DNA of 64,000 nucleotides from contig NZ_JALJWH010000001.1 of assembly GCF_024168825.1 (NCBI RefSeq), positions 2,170,001 to 2,234,000 of the forward strand, in the 5' to 3' direction. The notes under the pieces are model-generated. The model was not told the origin of the DNA, made no database searches, and worked only from the letters and a program-made list of their open reading frames with translations. The stretch's first letter is position 1; each line of letters starts with the position of its first letter. The DNA is from Paenarthrobacter sp. A20 (GTDB taxonomy: Bacteria; Actinomycetota; Actinomycetes; Actinomycetales; Micrococcaceae). The position numbers and the translations under genes are program-made. Below, in pieces: positions 34,081 through 42,524 of the stretch.

Positions 34081-34878
34081 ATGCTCTCTGCTCCTGACAC
34101 CCTGTTCATCGGGGTCAGCACCAAGATGTACATGGGCTACGCGCAGAGCCTGGCGTGGTTGGAGCAGCTGGTGGCAGAAGTGGACGCCCGTCCGGCCCTT
34201 GCGGCCGGGCGGGTGGTCCCGTTTGTGATCCCGTCCTTTCCGGTTTTGCCCGCAGCGGCACGGATGCTGGAGGGCACATCCTTGGTGCTCGGCGCCCAGA
34301 ACTGCGGCTGGTCTGATGGGCCGTGGACGGGTGAGGTTTCTCCGTCGATGCTTGCTGAACTCGGGGCTGGCCTGGTGGAAATCGGTCATGCCGAGCGGCG
34401 ACGTTTCTTTGCAGAAGACGAGGCGATGATCGCGCTCAAGGTCAGCGCCGCCGTCGACTCCGGGCTGACGCCGCTGCTGTGTGTGGGGGAACGCGACGTC
34501 GGCGATCCGGGGGCGGCGGCTGATACGGTGTTCCGGCAGATCAAGGCAGCAGTGGCAGGTGACTGGTCCGTTGCCTCACAACTGGTTATCGCTTACGAAC
34601 CTGTGTGGGCGATCGGTGCCCCGGAGCCCGCCTCAGCCGGGTATGTTTCGCGGGTAGCGGCCGCGCTACGGGAATCGCTGGGCCACCACGGACTGGCAGG
34701 AATTCCCGTCATCTACGGCGGATCGGCACAACCAGGCTTGTTGCCACAGCTGGACGGGGTGTCAGGGCTTTTCCTTGGCCGGTTCGCGCACGACGCCACC
34801 AACTTTGGCCGGGTCCTGGACGAAGCCCTGAGTTTTTGTACAGCAGATGCCCCTAAGACGCCTTCTAAAGGGCATTAG
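34081..34878 (+). CDS. Triosephosphate isomerase-family enzyme, candidate L-erythrulose-1-phosphate isomerase
   Basis: A 265-aa TIM-family isomerase with the full catalytic set: Lys15 (VSTKMYMG), His103 (VEIGHAERR) and Glu173 (AYEPVWAIG), plus a phosphate loop IYGGSAQ. The N-terminal KMYMG in place of NWKMN separates it from glycolytic TpiA and resembles the EryH/LerI group that converts L-erythrulose 1-phosphate to D-erythrulose 4-phosphate. Start is ATG 34081 or the adjacent GTG 34078. The natural C-terminus seems replaced: the last residues (SFCTADAP onward) are coded by the palindromic element. Confidence 0.87.
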   Translation: MLSAPDTLFIGVSTKMYMGYAQSLAWLEQLVAEVDARPALAAGRVVPFVIPSFPVLPAAARMLEGTSLVLGAQNCGWSDGPWTGEVSPSMLAELGAGLVEIGHAERRRFFAEDEAMIALKVSAAVDSGLTPLLCVGERDVGDPGAAADTVFRQIKAAVAGDWSVASQLVIAYEPVWAIGAPEPASAGYVSRVAAALRESLGHHGLAGIPVIYGGSAQPGLLPQLDGVSGLFLGRFAHDATNFGRVLDEALSFCTADAPKTPSKGH

Positions 34879-34892
34879 GTGTACAAAAACTC
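34830..34892. repeat. Palindromic element, copy 2 (63 bp, 13-bp terminal inverted repeats)
   Basis: GAGTTTTTGTACA at 34830-34842 is the exact reverse complement of TGTACAAAAACTC at 34880-34892. Shared with copy 1 inside: GCCCCTAAGAC and GCATTAG, with an inner ATGCCC/GGGCAT stem. The isomerase (plus) and nuclease-helicase (minus) both read into it and stop inside, overlapping by 14 bases. Confidence 0.88.
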
Positions 34893-37800
34893 CGCTGGCA
34901 GAGGGCCACGAATCCGCCAAGGTTCTCCAGGCCTTCCGGATGCGTCGGCAGGTAGTTGGTAAGCTCCGGCGAACGCACGACGACGGCACGCCACTGACCG
35001 CGCGACACCGCCACGTTGATCCGGTTGCGGGACAGCAGGAATTCCGTGCCGCGGGGAACTTCGCCAGCTGCCGACGCTGCCATGGAAACGATGACCACAG
35101 GTGCTTCCTGGCCCTGGAACTTGTCCACGGTACCCACACGCACCTTGCCCAGCCCTGCTGCCCTGAGCTCATGCTTGATGAGCTGGACCTGGGCGTTGTA
35201 AGCGGCGACCACCAGGATGTCTGTTTCCTCGAGGGGGCGGTTTTCGGGGGAGCCGGAAGGGTCCAGCCACTTCAGGCCGAGGTGTGCTTGGACTTGCCGC
35301 ACGACCTCAACAGCTTCTTCTTGCGAGGCAGTGGAGTTGGCGGTGTGCGTGACGTAAACGCAGGAAATACCCGGAGCCGCGCCCTCCACGGATCGTTCCT
35401 TCGCCGCAGGGGCAGCCTCGAGCCGATTGTCGTAGGACAGCTCGGAAACGGCGCTGCACAGCTCCGGATGCATGCGCCACGACAACGCCAGGAAATAGCC
35501 CAGATGTGCGGGCAACGTGTTGTAGCCCTCCGACAACCAGCCCAAAGCTGATTCATCAACCGGTTCCGGGTGCTTGCCCTGGGTGACCTGCGGAAGCTGC
35601 TGTGGATCGCCCAGCAGCAGGAGCCGTTTGGCTGCCCGGCTGACGGCCATGGTGTTGGCAAGCGAGAACTGTCCCGCTTCGTCGATGACCAGGAGATCAA
35701 GCGAACCGGCCGGGACTTCCTTGCCCACCATGGTCCAGGCGGTGCCTCCGATCAGGGCCCCACCTGGCCGGGCCAGCAGCTCTTCGACGTCGCCCTTGGC
35801 ACAGTTCGTCCAGGGCACCGGATCGTTGTGCTTGACATCCTTGGCCACGAGGCGGGGATCGACACCGGCCTTCTCCACGGCAGCGCAGAGCATGTTTTCC
35901 ACGACCGCATGGGATTGCGCCACGACCCCGACTTTCCACCCGTCGGCCACCAGCCTGGCAAGCACGTGGGCACCCACGTGGGTCTTCCCGCTGCCCGGTG
36001 GACCTTGGACTGCCACGTAGGAATGGTCCAGGTCCTTCACTGCCGCCGTAATGGCATTAATGTAGCCATCGGGCCCGGAGGGTATGGCTGGAAGGTGGGC
36101 CAAGGTGCGCAGCCGCGGCTGCTGCCGGCGGACCAGGTCCAAGGCCGGATCCTTGGGCCAGGAAGGCAACGATGCGCGGAGCTTGGTGGCCAACGTGGCC
36201 AAGGCGGCCCGCTGCCCATTCGTCTGAATCGGGCTGTCCGGGGTCAGCGCCATGGGGGTTTGTGTGAACTCCGTCGAATCGTTGCGTAGTTTCTCGGCGA
36301 TGGTGACCGATTCGAAGTCTCCCTCTTCGCCGACGTCGATGACCTCCGTTCCAGCCCAACCCGCACGGCCGAGCACCGGGGATTCCTTGGCCGCCAACGC
36401 GTCCGGCAACGGGGATTGGTACATGCGGAAGTACTTCCTGCCGCGGTCCAGTCCGGCTCCGTCACCTGACCGGCCGAGCAGTTTCACGATCCGTGCAGGG
36501 TTGCTGCGAGGGGTTGGCTTGGCCCAGTCCTGCAGCAACTCGACGTGGTCCACGATGAAGAGATCGCGGGACTCGTCCCATTGCGAAGTCGGCTTTTCCA
36601 AGCGGTCGAAGTGCCCCCACCAGTGCTGCTTGTCCTCGCGGCGGTGATACCCGACTCCGGCGGCGACGATGCCGATGGCCCGGAAGTCCGATGGAGTCTG
36701 ATCATCTTCGGGCAACCGGGCAAGGTAGTCGAAAAGGGCCTTCTCTTCCGGTGGTGCCTCGTACTTCTCCGGCTCGGCCTCTGATCGGGGCTCGTCCTCC
36801 ACGGGGCCGCCCGGAACGATCGAGCGCTCCGCAGCACGGGCGAGCAGCCAGTTACGCAACTCCAGTGTTGAGAGGCAGTCGTATTCGTTGTAGTCCCGGA
36901 TACCTTCGAGAATGGTGGCAGCTTGCTGGGCTTGGCCCGTGTCCCTGGCAGTGCAGAAGTCGGCGTAGGCAACCACGGAGGCACCGGCGTCGGTGACATC
37001 ACCCGAGCGCAGATGCTGCCCCATGTAGAGGGGTTCCAGCTTCTTGATGCTGTAGGAGTTCTCGGAGACCCGGATGCTGTGCCGGACGGTGTCGTAGAGG
37101 TCCACCAGGACGCCTTGGCGCAGGAGGTCATCGACGGCGGTTTCGCCCACCACATGCGTCAGCGAAAGATTGCGAAGGGCCGTCTTTTCGTAGGCCGCGT
37201 AGTGGTAGATGTGCATTCCGGGGTAAATGGCGCGGCGCTTGGCAACGTATTCCAGGAAATCCACAAACGCTTGGCCTTCCTCCACCCGTGAGTGCGCCCA
37301 GAATGGCCGGAAAACAGGCTCGGCACCCGGTCCCACTGGGTTCTCGATAACCCCGAACAGATACTCGAGGCCCCACTTTCCGCTGGCGGGATCCTGCCAG
37401 AGGGGGTCTCCCTCGAAGTCGAAGAAGATGTCGCCCGGATCGGGAGCGGGGAGCCTTCCCAATGTGTTATCCGGGAGCACCTTGTAACTAACGGATTTGG
37501 CTTTACCGGTTTTGTCCGTGTAGTTGACGGTGCCGTCCGGGGTGCCTGTGCCGGTCTGGAGTTGGGCTTGCTCGCGGAGCCTGAGCAGCGTCGAGTCGCC
37601 AGTGGCCGGCATGGCTGCGAGCTGATCGATGGTGGTCACCCCGGTCTCGATCAGTTTCTTGCGACGGCTGATTCTCATGCCAGCCACCATGAGCAGATCC
37701 CTGTTCAGCTGGACCTGCTCGGCGCAGTAGTCACAGCGGCCGCAAGCGGAGAAACGGGTGTCGCCCCACTCCGCGGGGCCGGCCTCGGAAACATGGGCAG

Positions 37801-38440
37801 CTGTCATGCCGAGGAAGCGTTCCCGGCGTTCCTTGAAGACGGGGAGGATCTGCGCAAGGGGGTGGTCGCTGTGGACGCGGTTGCCCAGCACCAGGGTGAC
37901 GGTTGGATCCGGGGTTATTCCGGCCTTGAGGAGCTGGTCTCCGTAGGCGGCAAGCTGCAAAAGTGCTGTGACCTTGGCATGGCGGGCCAGCTTGGTATCG
38001 AACACCGCATACAGTCCGCCGGGTTGCTTGACCAGAAAATCCGAGCGTCCGTGGAACTGGCCGTCGAAGAACGCGGCTTGGAATACTACATCCGCTCCGA
38101 GGCGCAGGGCGTGGACGGATTCCGCATGCTTGGCCGTCAGGGTGGCACGGTCCATCGAAGTGGCGGGGACGACGTCGTAAACGCCTTTTCCTGTTGCCGC
38201 GTCCCAGTGCCCGAATTCAGCCACGAACTCGTCCAGTACGCGATGTTCGTGTACGTCGCCCAGCTTGGCCGTGCGATCCAACATGGCGTCCGCCGCGAAG
38301 TCCGGTTTGGGTGACCGGCCGAGTTTTTCATCGAGTTTCCGGAGCAATTGGTATTCGCAGGTGGCCGCGATGACGAGGTCGCTGGCCGAGAAGACCAGGT
38401 CCTGCGGGGCGCCCGCTGTCTCCGGATCGAGAAAGAACAC
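34865..38440 (-). CDS. TM0106-family RecB-like nuclease fused to a superfamily 1 helicase
   Basis: About 1191 aa. The N-terminal half is the RecB-like nuclease: VFSASDLVIAATCEYQLLRKL at the start (two parts), nuclease residues in FLVKQPGGLYAVFDTKLARH, and a Cys set (SACGRCDYCAEQ) that may hold an iron-sulfur cluster; then a predicted RNase H-like exonuclease segment (DIFFDFEGDPLW). The C-terminal half is the helicase: Walker A GPPGSGKTHVGAHV, Walker B LLVIDEAGQFS, LLLGDPQQLPQV and NVAVSRGQW. Start GTG 38440 (VFFLDPETAG) fits the family; GTG 38461 is possible. A DNA-processing role is likely, substrate unknown. The last residues, SFCTPNAL, come from the palindromic element. Confidence 0.88.
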   Translation of the reverse strand: MFFLDPETAGAPQDLVFSASDLVIAATCEYQLLRKLDEKLGRSPKPDFAADAMLDRTAKLGDVHEHRVLDEFVAEFGHWDAATGKGVYDVVPATSMDRATLTAKHAESVHALRLGADVVFQAAFFDGQFHGRSDFLVKQPGGLYAVFDTKLARHAKVTALLQLAAYGDQLLKAGITPDPTVTLVLGNRVHSDHPLAQILPVFKERRERFLGMTAAHVSEAGPAEWGDTRFSACGRCDYCAEQVQLNRDLLMVAGMRISRRKKLIETGVTTIDQLAAMPATGDSTLLRLREQAQLQTGTGTPDGTVNYTDKTGKAKSVSYKVLPDNTLGRLPAPDPGDIFFDFEGDPLWQDPASGKWGLEYLFGVIENPVGPGAEPVFRPFWAHSRVEEGQAFVDFLEYVAKRRAIYPGMHIYHYAAYEKTALRNLSLTHVVGETAVDDLLRQGVLVDLYDTVRHSIRVSENSYSIKKLEPLYMGQHLRSGDVTDAGASVVAYADFCTARDTGQAQQAATILEGIRDYNEYDCLSTLELRNWLLARAAERSIVPGGPVEDEPRSEAEPEKYEAPPEEKALFDYLARLPEDDQTPSDFRAIGIVAAGVGYHRREDKQHWWGHFDRLEKPTSQWDESRDLFIVDHVELLQDWAKPTPRSNPARIVKLLGRSGDGAGLDRGRKYFRMYQSPLPDALAAKESPVLGRAGWAGTEVIDVGEEGDFESVTIAEKLRNDSTEFTQTPMALTPDSPIQTNGQRAALATLATKLRASLPSWPKDPALDLVRRQQPRLRTLAHLPAIPSGPDGYINAITAAVKDLDHSYVAVQGPPGSGKTHVGAHVLARLVADGWKVGVVAQSHAVVENMLCAAVEKAGVDPRLVAKDVKHNDPVPWTNCAKGDVEELLARPGGALIGGTAWTMVGKEVPAGSLDLLVIDEAGQFSLANTMAVSRAAKRLLLLGDPQQLPQVTQGKHPEPVDESALGWLSEGYNTLPAHLGYFLALSWRMHPELCSAVSELSYDNRLEAAPAAKERSVEGAAPGISCVYVTHTANSTASQEEAVEVVRQVQAHLGLKWLDPSGSPENRPLEETDILVVAAYNAQVQLIKHELRAAGLGKVRVGTVDKFQGQEAPVVIVSMAASAAGEVPRGTEFLLSRNRINVAVSRGQWRAVVVRSPELTNYLPTHPEGLENLGGFVALCQRSFCTPNAL

Positions 38441-38551
38441 AGCGACCCACCTCTCTTCCACACCAGTTGAAATCCTTGTAGCCAAGCTATCAGCGGGCAC
38501 CGACAAAATACCTTCCGGCAAAGTAGCGTCGGGCCAACCTAGACTGCACCC

Positions 38552-39004
38552 ATGACTGAAACAGCCCCCACCATTGACCCTGCTTTCGAAGCCGCGTACC
38601 AGGCCGCACAGAAGAGCCTCAGCGAGGGCGGCATTCCCATCGGGGCGGCCTTGGCCCGGGGCGGAGAAGTCATCGCCAGTGGCCACAACGAAAGGGTGCA
38701 GCACGGCGATCCGATTGCGCACGGCGAGATGTCCGCACTTCGTGCCGCCGGACGCCAAAAGACATACCGTGACACCACGCTCTACACCACGTTGGCGCCC
38801 TGCGCGATGTGCACGGGAACCATCATCCAGTTCAAGATCCCGCGCGTAGTGGTGGGCGAAGCCGAGACGTTCCCTGGCGAATTCGACCTCCTGCGTTCAC
38901 GCGGCGTCGAGGTAGTGGTCCTGGACGATGCGCGCTGCGTGGACATGATGCGTGCATTCCAGGCAGAACACGCCGAACTGTGGGCCGAGGACATCGCTGA
39001 GTAG
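38552..39004 (+). CDS. Nucleoside/cytosine deaminase-family enzyme
   Basis: A 150-aa zinc deaminase. Zinc site: His and Glu of IAHGEMSALRAAGR and the two Cys of APCAMCTGTI. HGE followed by a short ALRAAGR, and the tail, resemble yeast-type cytosine deaminase more than tRNA adenosine deaminase TadA, so free cytosine or a related base is the likelier substrate. It is divergent from the nuclease-helicase gene across about 110 bp. Confidence 0.85.
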   Translation: MTETAPTIDPAFEAAYQAAQKSLSEGGIPIGAALARGGEVIASGHNERVQHGDPIAHGEMSALRAAGRQKTYRDTTLYTTLAPCAMCTGTIIQFKIPRVVVGEAETFPGEFDLLRSRGVEVVVLDDARCVDMMRAFQAEHAELWAEDIAE

Positions 39005-39070
39005 CCGCCGCGACTAAGCGGCGGCAAGGAGAGAGCGACGGCGGCACCAAGGGCGGGGTGCCGCCGTCGC
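39005..39070. terminator. Two hairpins after the deaminase gene
   Basis: CCGCCGC/GCGGCGG at 39005-39024 is followed by GCGACGGCGGCACC/GGTGCCGCCGTCGC at 39035-39070, perfect 14-bp arms. It lies between convergent genes; no T-run. Confidence 0.7.
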
Positions 39071-39095
39071 CGGCTACAGAGGATCCATATACCAG

Positions 39096-41312
39096 CTAGC
39101 CATCCGACGGCTTTTTGGCAGGCTTCCTCGGAGCCGACCGGCGGGAACGGGCCGCCGGAGTTGATGGAATCAGTTCCTTGACTTGGGCCAGCACTGCGGC
39201 GTTGGCGCCACGGGTGCCCAGATCCTTGGCGAGGGTCTCGACCTCGGACTTCGCGGCCGCGGTACTGTCCGCTTTGGCGTGGAGTTCGGTACGCAGCTCC
39301 ACCAGGCCGCGGTAGGCGAGGTTGCTTGCCGCGCCGGCGCCTTGCTGGTAGCTGGCCAGGCCGGCATCAGTCAGCGCCAGTGCACGCTCAGGGTCGGCGC
39401 TGTGGTGCTTGACCATCTTTTCGTCCTTGCGGCGGTAGAAGTCATCTCCCACGGACTGCGCGACGGCGGTGGCAGCCTTGACGCCCAAGGGCTCGCCACC
39501 GAAACGCCCGGCCGCCTCGGTCAATGCGTCCAGGCCCTTGCTGAGATACGGCGACATGGAGCCCTCGAAAGCGAGGGTCAGGCCCACCTCGCGCGTGAAG
39601 AACTCCGGCGCGAACCGGTCCTCTTCACGGGTGCCGGGAAAACCGACACGAAGAGGCAAGGTATTGGACGCTTGGACGATGCCGTCCGTGGCATAGACGG
39701 CGCGGACCAGGTACTGCCCGGGCTCGTCGAAAGCGAAGCCTCCCACTCCGTAGGCGAGCTGGACGAGTTGGCTGTAGCGGTCGCTGCCGTCGTCGTCGCC
39801 CACCGGCGCAGGAGCCAGCGTTACGATCTCCGGAAGTCCGTAGAAGCAAACCACCGATTCATGCAGCACCACAGTTCCGTTGGGCTTCTGCACGTAGACC
39901 GTCGTGTTGCCGTACCGGGGATCGAGCCTGCCATCCACCATGACGGGCACGTCGGTGGTATTCCGCAGCCGGAACTCGATGGACACGGGCTCCATGTAGT
40001 CGAAGTGGTCCTTGGCCGAGAGCGTCAGTTCAACGTCGCTGCCCGGCCCGGAGACCGTCATGGCGCCGGCAGGGGATTCCAGATGCCCGCCGGAGGCCCA
40101 GGGATCTCCACCCATGATCACGGAGGCCCGGTCACCGTGGCGCATGTGGAGGAGCTCGTCGTCGTCAAAGCGGAAACGGAAGTTGGCCCAGAAAGTGTCC
40201 GTGCCGTTGCGCTGATCGTATTTCCAGTCGTAGTTCATCCAGGACAGTGCATCCGGGCGGGCTTTGTCCCAGGCATGCAGGAAGTTGAAGGCGTGCCCGG
40301 CTTCGTGGACCCAGGTGTAGAGGAAGTGCCGCATGGCCCAGGCCTGATCCTGGGTGGTGGGGTTGGAGACAAGGTTGGTGAACCAGGAATGGTTCCGGAA
40401 TACCGCAAAACCCTGGCGGTCGGGTCCGCGACCAGCGCCGCCAAAGCCCGCAGCGGCGTCGAACATAATGCCACCCACCCCCGCGCTGTCAAAGATGCCG
40501 GCCTGGATGCCCCACATGTTCCACGCAGGCCAGCCCGAGTTGTACTTGCCGAACGAGGTTTCCATGGCGTCGTGGAGTTCGCCGACATTCCAGGAAGCAA
40601 AGCCCGCGGCGCTGTCGTCGATGACTGTATGGACCGGATCGACGGTGACCGCGATTCCGGCGTCCTTATACGACGACTCGATGGTGATGGTCCGGTTGGG
40701 CAGGTCCGCGGGTCGGTTGTTGTGGGCGTGGCTGTTGTAGATGGGAACCTTGGGTTCTATGTCTACGGACGAGCAATAATCCAACTCCAGGTTCATGTCG
40801 CGGAAGGCGTCCGAACGGTAGGTGCACGCGTAGGGCTGGCCGAGGACTCCGCCGGAAGTAAAGGTGGCAACAGCTCCCGTGACTGCGCCGTGGGACCACG
40901 ACACCACAATGTCCACCGTGGTGGCAGGATGGGTTCCTTTCCAATAGCGGACGGTTCCGAGGATGTGTACGTCGGTATCGGTGAACGTCACAAGGGGTGT
41001 GTCCACGATCCAGGACTCAACATAGGTCTTCACAAGTTGGTTGACCCCTGCCACCTTGACGAAGCGGGTGCTGTAGAAGTCACCGCTGACCTTGTTCATG
41101 ACAGGAGACTGGACGCCGTCGCGGGAGTCGATATCCAAACGGAGGTCCACTGCGCTTCCGATGGGGCCGGGGTTGCCTTGAAAACCTTCATATCGCCCGC
41201 TGACCGCTGCGGGTCGCCGGCACCTCCAGAATTCCGTGGAGGGAAGGGACTGGACAGGTTCAAGGGAGACGTCAGGGTTGTAGTAGGTGCTGGGGACGTT
41301 GGGGGTGTCCAT
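39096..41312 (-). CDS. Large HEXXH protein, putative zinc metallopeptidase, no signal peptide
   Basis: A 738-aa protein I cannot place in a named family. It contains HEAGHAFNFLH at 336-346, the HEXXHxxxxxH spacing of metzincins with Asn at the usual Gly position, and a downstream Met-containing segment (SWMNYDWKY). Around it are beta-rich regions, then a domain with YMEPVSIEFRLRN and RYGNTTVYVQKPNG that looks immunoglobulin-like, and a helical Ala/Lys-rich tail ending in RKPAKK. No signal peptide or membrane segment is visible, so it seems cytoplasmic or exported by a non-classical route. Start ATG 41312 chosen over GTG 41369. It stands alone between two intergenic regions. Confidence 0.65.
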   Translation of the reverse strand: MDTPNVPSTYYNPDVSLEPVQSLPSTEFWRCRRPAAVSGRYEGFQGNPGPIGSAVDLRLDIDSRDGVQSPVMNKVSGDFYSTRFVKVAGVNQLVKTYVESWIVDTPLVTFTDTDVHILGTVRYWKGTHPATTVDIVVSWSHGAVTGAVATFTSGGVLGQPYACTYRSDAFRDMNLELDYCSSVDIEPKVPIYNSHAHNNRPADLPNRTITIESSYKDAGIAVTVDPVHTVIDDSAAGFASWNVGELHDAMETSFGKYNSGWPAWNMWGIQAGIFDSAGVGGIMFDAAAGFGGAGRGPDRQGFAVFRNHSWFTNLVSNPTTQDQAWAMRHFLYTWVHEAGHAFNFLHAWDKARPDALSWMNYDWKYDQRNGTDTFWANFRFRFDDDELLHMRHGDRASVIMGGDPWASGGHLESPAGAMTVSGPGSDVELTLSAKDHFDYMEPVSIEFRLRNTTDVPVMVDGRLDPRYGNTTVYVQKPNGTVVLHESVVCFYGLPEIVTLAPAPVGDDDGSDRYSQLVQLAYGVGGFAFDEPGQYLVRAVYATDGIVQASNTLPLRVGFPGTREEDRFAPEFFTREVGLTLAFEGSMSPYLSKGLDALTEAAGRFGGEPLGVKAATAVAQSVGDDFYRRKDEKMVKHHSADPERALALTDAGLASYQQGAGAASNLAYRGLVELRTELHAKADSTAAAKSEVETLAKDLGTRGANAAVLAQVKELIPSTPAARSRRSAPRKPAKKPSDG

Positions 41313-41650
41313 GGGGAGATCTTTCTCGCTCTTCAAGCAGTCAATATGCGTTCGTTCATGGATCTGCACATGAACGGCATGACGGTTCAGGGCGAGGCGG
41401 GTGCGCGTGATGAGTGCTCAATATGAGTCCGAATGGCCAATGCCCAGAAGCCGTGTGTAACCCAAAATGAGGATACTCCAGCGAATGGATTATATCCAGA
41501 GGAATGGTGTTGTTTTCTGCCGTCCGGAAGGGGCTGGATCGTCTGGTCAGGTGTTCCCGCCGAGCGTAGGCTGGCATCATCGGCGCCCGGAGCCGAAGGA
41601 CCCGTGCCGAAGGCCCCGCGTCGATGACCCCAATCGATGAAGGAGGACCC
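41313..41650. other. Divergent intergenic region (338 bp)
   Basis: Upstream of both the HEXXH gene (minus) and the CBS gene (plus). It includes GGATTATATCC around 41482, AT-rich for this genome, and AAGGAGG at 41640 serving the CBS gene. No RNA gene or firm promoter could be assigned. Confidence 0.5.
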
Positions 41651-42085
41651 ATGAGTGCCGTACGTGAATTCATGACGACGAATGCACAGTGCATCGCCGA
41701 GGATAAGACTCTTCAGGAAGCCGCCATGCTGATGAGGGACCTGGACTGCGGTTCACTTCCCATCTGCGGCACCGACGGCAAGCTCACCGGCTTCATCACC
41801 GACCGCGACATCGTGGTCAAGTGCTTGGCCGAAGGCAAGGATGCCCGCGAAGTCCTTGCCCGCGAGCTCGCAACCGGCAAACCGTACTGGGTGGACGCCG
41901 ACGCCAACGTGGACGAGGCCGTCACCATGATGGAGGACCGCCAGGTTCGCCGCCTGCCCGTCATCAGCGACCACAAGTTGGTAGGAATCATCAGCCAGGG
42001 CGATATTGCCCGCAACCACTACGCAGAACAGCGCCTCGGCGAAATGGTGGAGCACATCTCCGCCAAGGAACACATGGCCCATTGA
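41651..42085 (+). CDS. Two-CBS-domain protein
   Basis: A 144-aa protein made of two CBS domains (VREFMTTNAQCIAEDKTLQEAA with GFITDRDIVVKCL, then GKPYWVDADANVDEAVTMM with GIISQGDIARNHY). Such stand-alone pairs bind adenine nucleotides and are common in stress responses of actinobacteria. AAGGAGG 5 bases ahead fixes ATG 41651. Partner unknown. Confidence 0.9.
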   Translation: MSAVREFMTTNAQCIAEDKTLQEAAMLMRDLDCGSLPICGTDGKLTGFITDRDIVVKCLAEGKDAREVLARELATGKPYWVDADANVDEAVTMMEDRQVRRLPVISDHKLVGIISQGDIARNHYAEQRLGEMVEHISAKEHMAH

Positions 42086-42124
42086 GGAACAGCAACCACG
42101 CTGAGCCCAGCAACCAATCCAGCC

Positions 42125-42159
42125 GCCGCGAGGCCTTCCTTAGAGGAAGGCCTCGCGGC
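42125..42159. terminator. Strong hairpin between convergent genes
   Basis: GCCGCGAGGCCTTCCT and AGGAAGGCCTCGCGGC, with a 3-base loop (TAG), give perfect 16-bp arms. It is 39 bases past the CBS stop, and the next gene's stop codon and last residues (REAFL) lie inside it. Confidence 0.8.
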
Positions 42160-42436
42160 CCGTTCCTTCACGCAGTACGAGTTCGCCTTCTTCGATGGAG
42201 ACGATCAGGCTCTTTGGTTTTCCCACGAGCTTCTTCGTTGCGCTGAGTTTCCTGCTGCTGACTTCCACTCCCACCGTGGCGCCCTTGGCCGGCAGTTCCA
42301 CAGTGACTTCGTCGGCCATCCCCAGCAACATTTTGGTGGAGATGCCGCGCTCGGAGACGGCTTCCTTGCCGTTGACGGTCACGGTGACGTCATCGGAGAC
42401 GAAGCCGTCCTGAAGGATGATGAGCAGTTCCTGCAT
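42140..42436 (-). CDS. Small hypothetical protein, beta-rich
   Basis: A 98-aa protein with alternating hydrophobic residues (VTVTVNGKEAV, ADEVTVELPAKGATVGVEV) suggesting a small beta-sandwich, and a basic middle. No known domain is recognised; no signal peptide or membrane segment. It is divergent from tex across about 90 bases, and its end is inside the hairpin above. Confidence 0.55.
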   Translation of the reverse strand: MQELLIILQDGFVSDDVTVTVNGKEAVSERGISTKMLLGMADEVTVELPAKGATVGVEVSSRKLSATKKLVGKPKSLIVSIEEGELVLREGTGREAFL

Positions 42437-42524
42437 GGTCCAACTACAGCACTAACGGCGCCGCCGGGATAGGGCTTCCCGATACCTCCCTTCGGAAACT
42501 GTCGGCCACGTGAGGCAAACTGTC

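Noticed and set aside
38441..38758. Extended N-terminus of the nuclease-helicase
   Set aside because: It would overlap the divergent deaminase gene and has no family similarity; the family start is near VFFLDPETAG.
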